Assembly: GCF_014697615.1 (NCBI RefSeq)
Contig: NZ_JACJSD010000022.1
Span: forward strand, 1 to 64,000
Source of the DNA: Nostoc sp. FACHB-280
Lineage (GTDB): Bacteria; Cyanobacteriota; Cyanobacteriia; Cyanobacteriales; Nostocaceae
Length of the DNA stretch: 64,000 nt
Direction of reading: 5' to 3'
Shown here one piece after another: positions 63,976 to 64,000 of this stretch. The position numbers and the translations under genes are program-made. The notes beneath the pieces are model-generated. The model was given only the letters and a program-made list of their open reading frames with translations, did no database searches and was not told the origin of the DNA. How positions within the stretch are numbered: the stretch's first letter is position 1; each line of letters opens with the position of its first letter.

Positions 63976-64000
63976 ATTTTGAAAGTTTCAGATTCCCGAC

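Overview
This window is chromosomal DNA of a filamentous, probably heterocyst-forming cyanobacterium (Nostoc/Anabaena type, order Nostocales). The evidence is the very frequent octamer GCGATCGC (HIP1), the low GC content (about 40% by eye), ferredoxin-type sulfite reductase, plant-type carotenoid genes (crtP-crtB), a treZ-treY-treH trehalose cluster, PilMNOQ without PilP, several cyanobacteria-only families (KGK, DUF3318, PEP-CTERM) and intergenic heptamer repeats typical of heterocystous strains.

Layout. 1-4 kb: the tail of an IS630-type transposase, a hypothetical gene, a KGK-family protein and a large dynamin-like GTPase. 4.4-8.6 kb: tRNA-Arg(TCT), a conserved cyanobacterial protein, a membrane protein/HTH protein pair and an ADP-ribosylglycohydrolase. 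9-12.2 kb: a small outer-membrane barrel protein and sulfite reductase (sir) with a ribbon-helix-helix-like tail. 12.3-16 kb: a CBS plus HEPN-like protein, small stress-type genes (CsbD, GlsB/YeaQ), an HNH nuclease and a STAS-sugar transferase fusion. 16-24.5 kb: queE, a PEP-CTERM phytase-like protein, DUF3318 and YbjN-like proteins, an amino-acid binding lipoprotein, and a GAF/pseudokinase gene overlapping a CheY-like receiver. 24.5-33.7 kb: moaC, tRNA-Arg(ACG), sucrose phosphatase, an MFS exporter, a Uma2 nuclease, a GT2 glycosyltransferase, an NlpC/P60 endopeptidase divergent from a serine hydrolase, a second barrel protein and a NatB-like binding protein. 33.8-47 kb: tRNA-Ser(GCT), crtB-crtP, a NagZ-like hexosaminidase, an Rpn-like nuclease, a radical SAM plus CPXCG pair, small membrane proteins, a cytochrome c6-like protein, an aldo/keto reductase and small genes. 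47.4-54 kb: treH, treY and treZ. 54.4-64 kb: rqcH, two small genes, pilQ-pilO-pilN-pilM and a sugar-binding lipoprotein.

Functionally this is mostly housekeeping and cell-envelope DNA: sulfur assimilation, molybdopterin, carotenoids, compatible solutes (sucrose and trehalose, fitting desiccation tolerance), peptidoglycan turnover and type IV pili. There is no prophage, CRISPR array or large accessory island.

The most unusual content lies between genes. There are at least two families of small MITE-like elements. One copy of the first family (ends AGGACTTACGCA) sits inside a copy of the second (ends TAGCAATCCTA) in the treZ-treY gap, and the outer element supplies the last residues and the stop codon of treZ. 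A dispersed CGCAGAG-type repeat also encodes the C-terminal tail of the NlpC/P60 protein. Palindromic terminator-like elements with a CCCGACTT core and heptamer tandem arrays recur through the window. I did not find a clearly new multi-gene system. The best protein-level leads are the Sir-RHH fusion, the STAS-sugar transferase fusion, the AcoR-like GAF pseudokinase with its receiver, and a possible small RNA or attenuator upstream of treZ.
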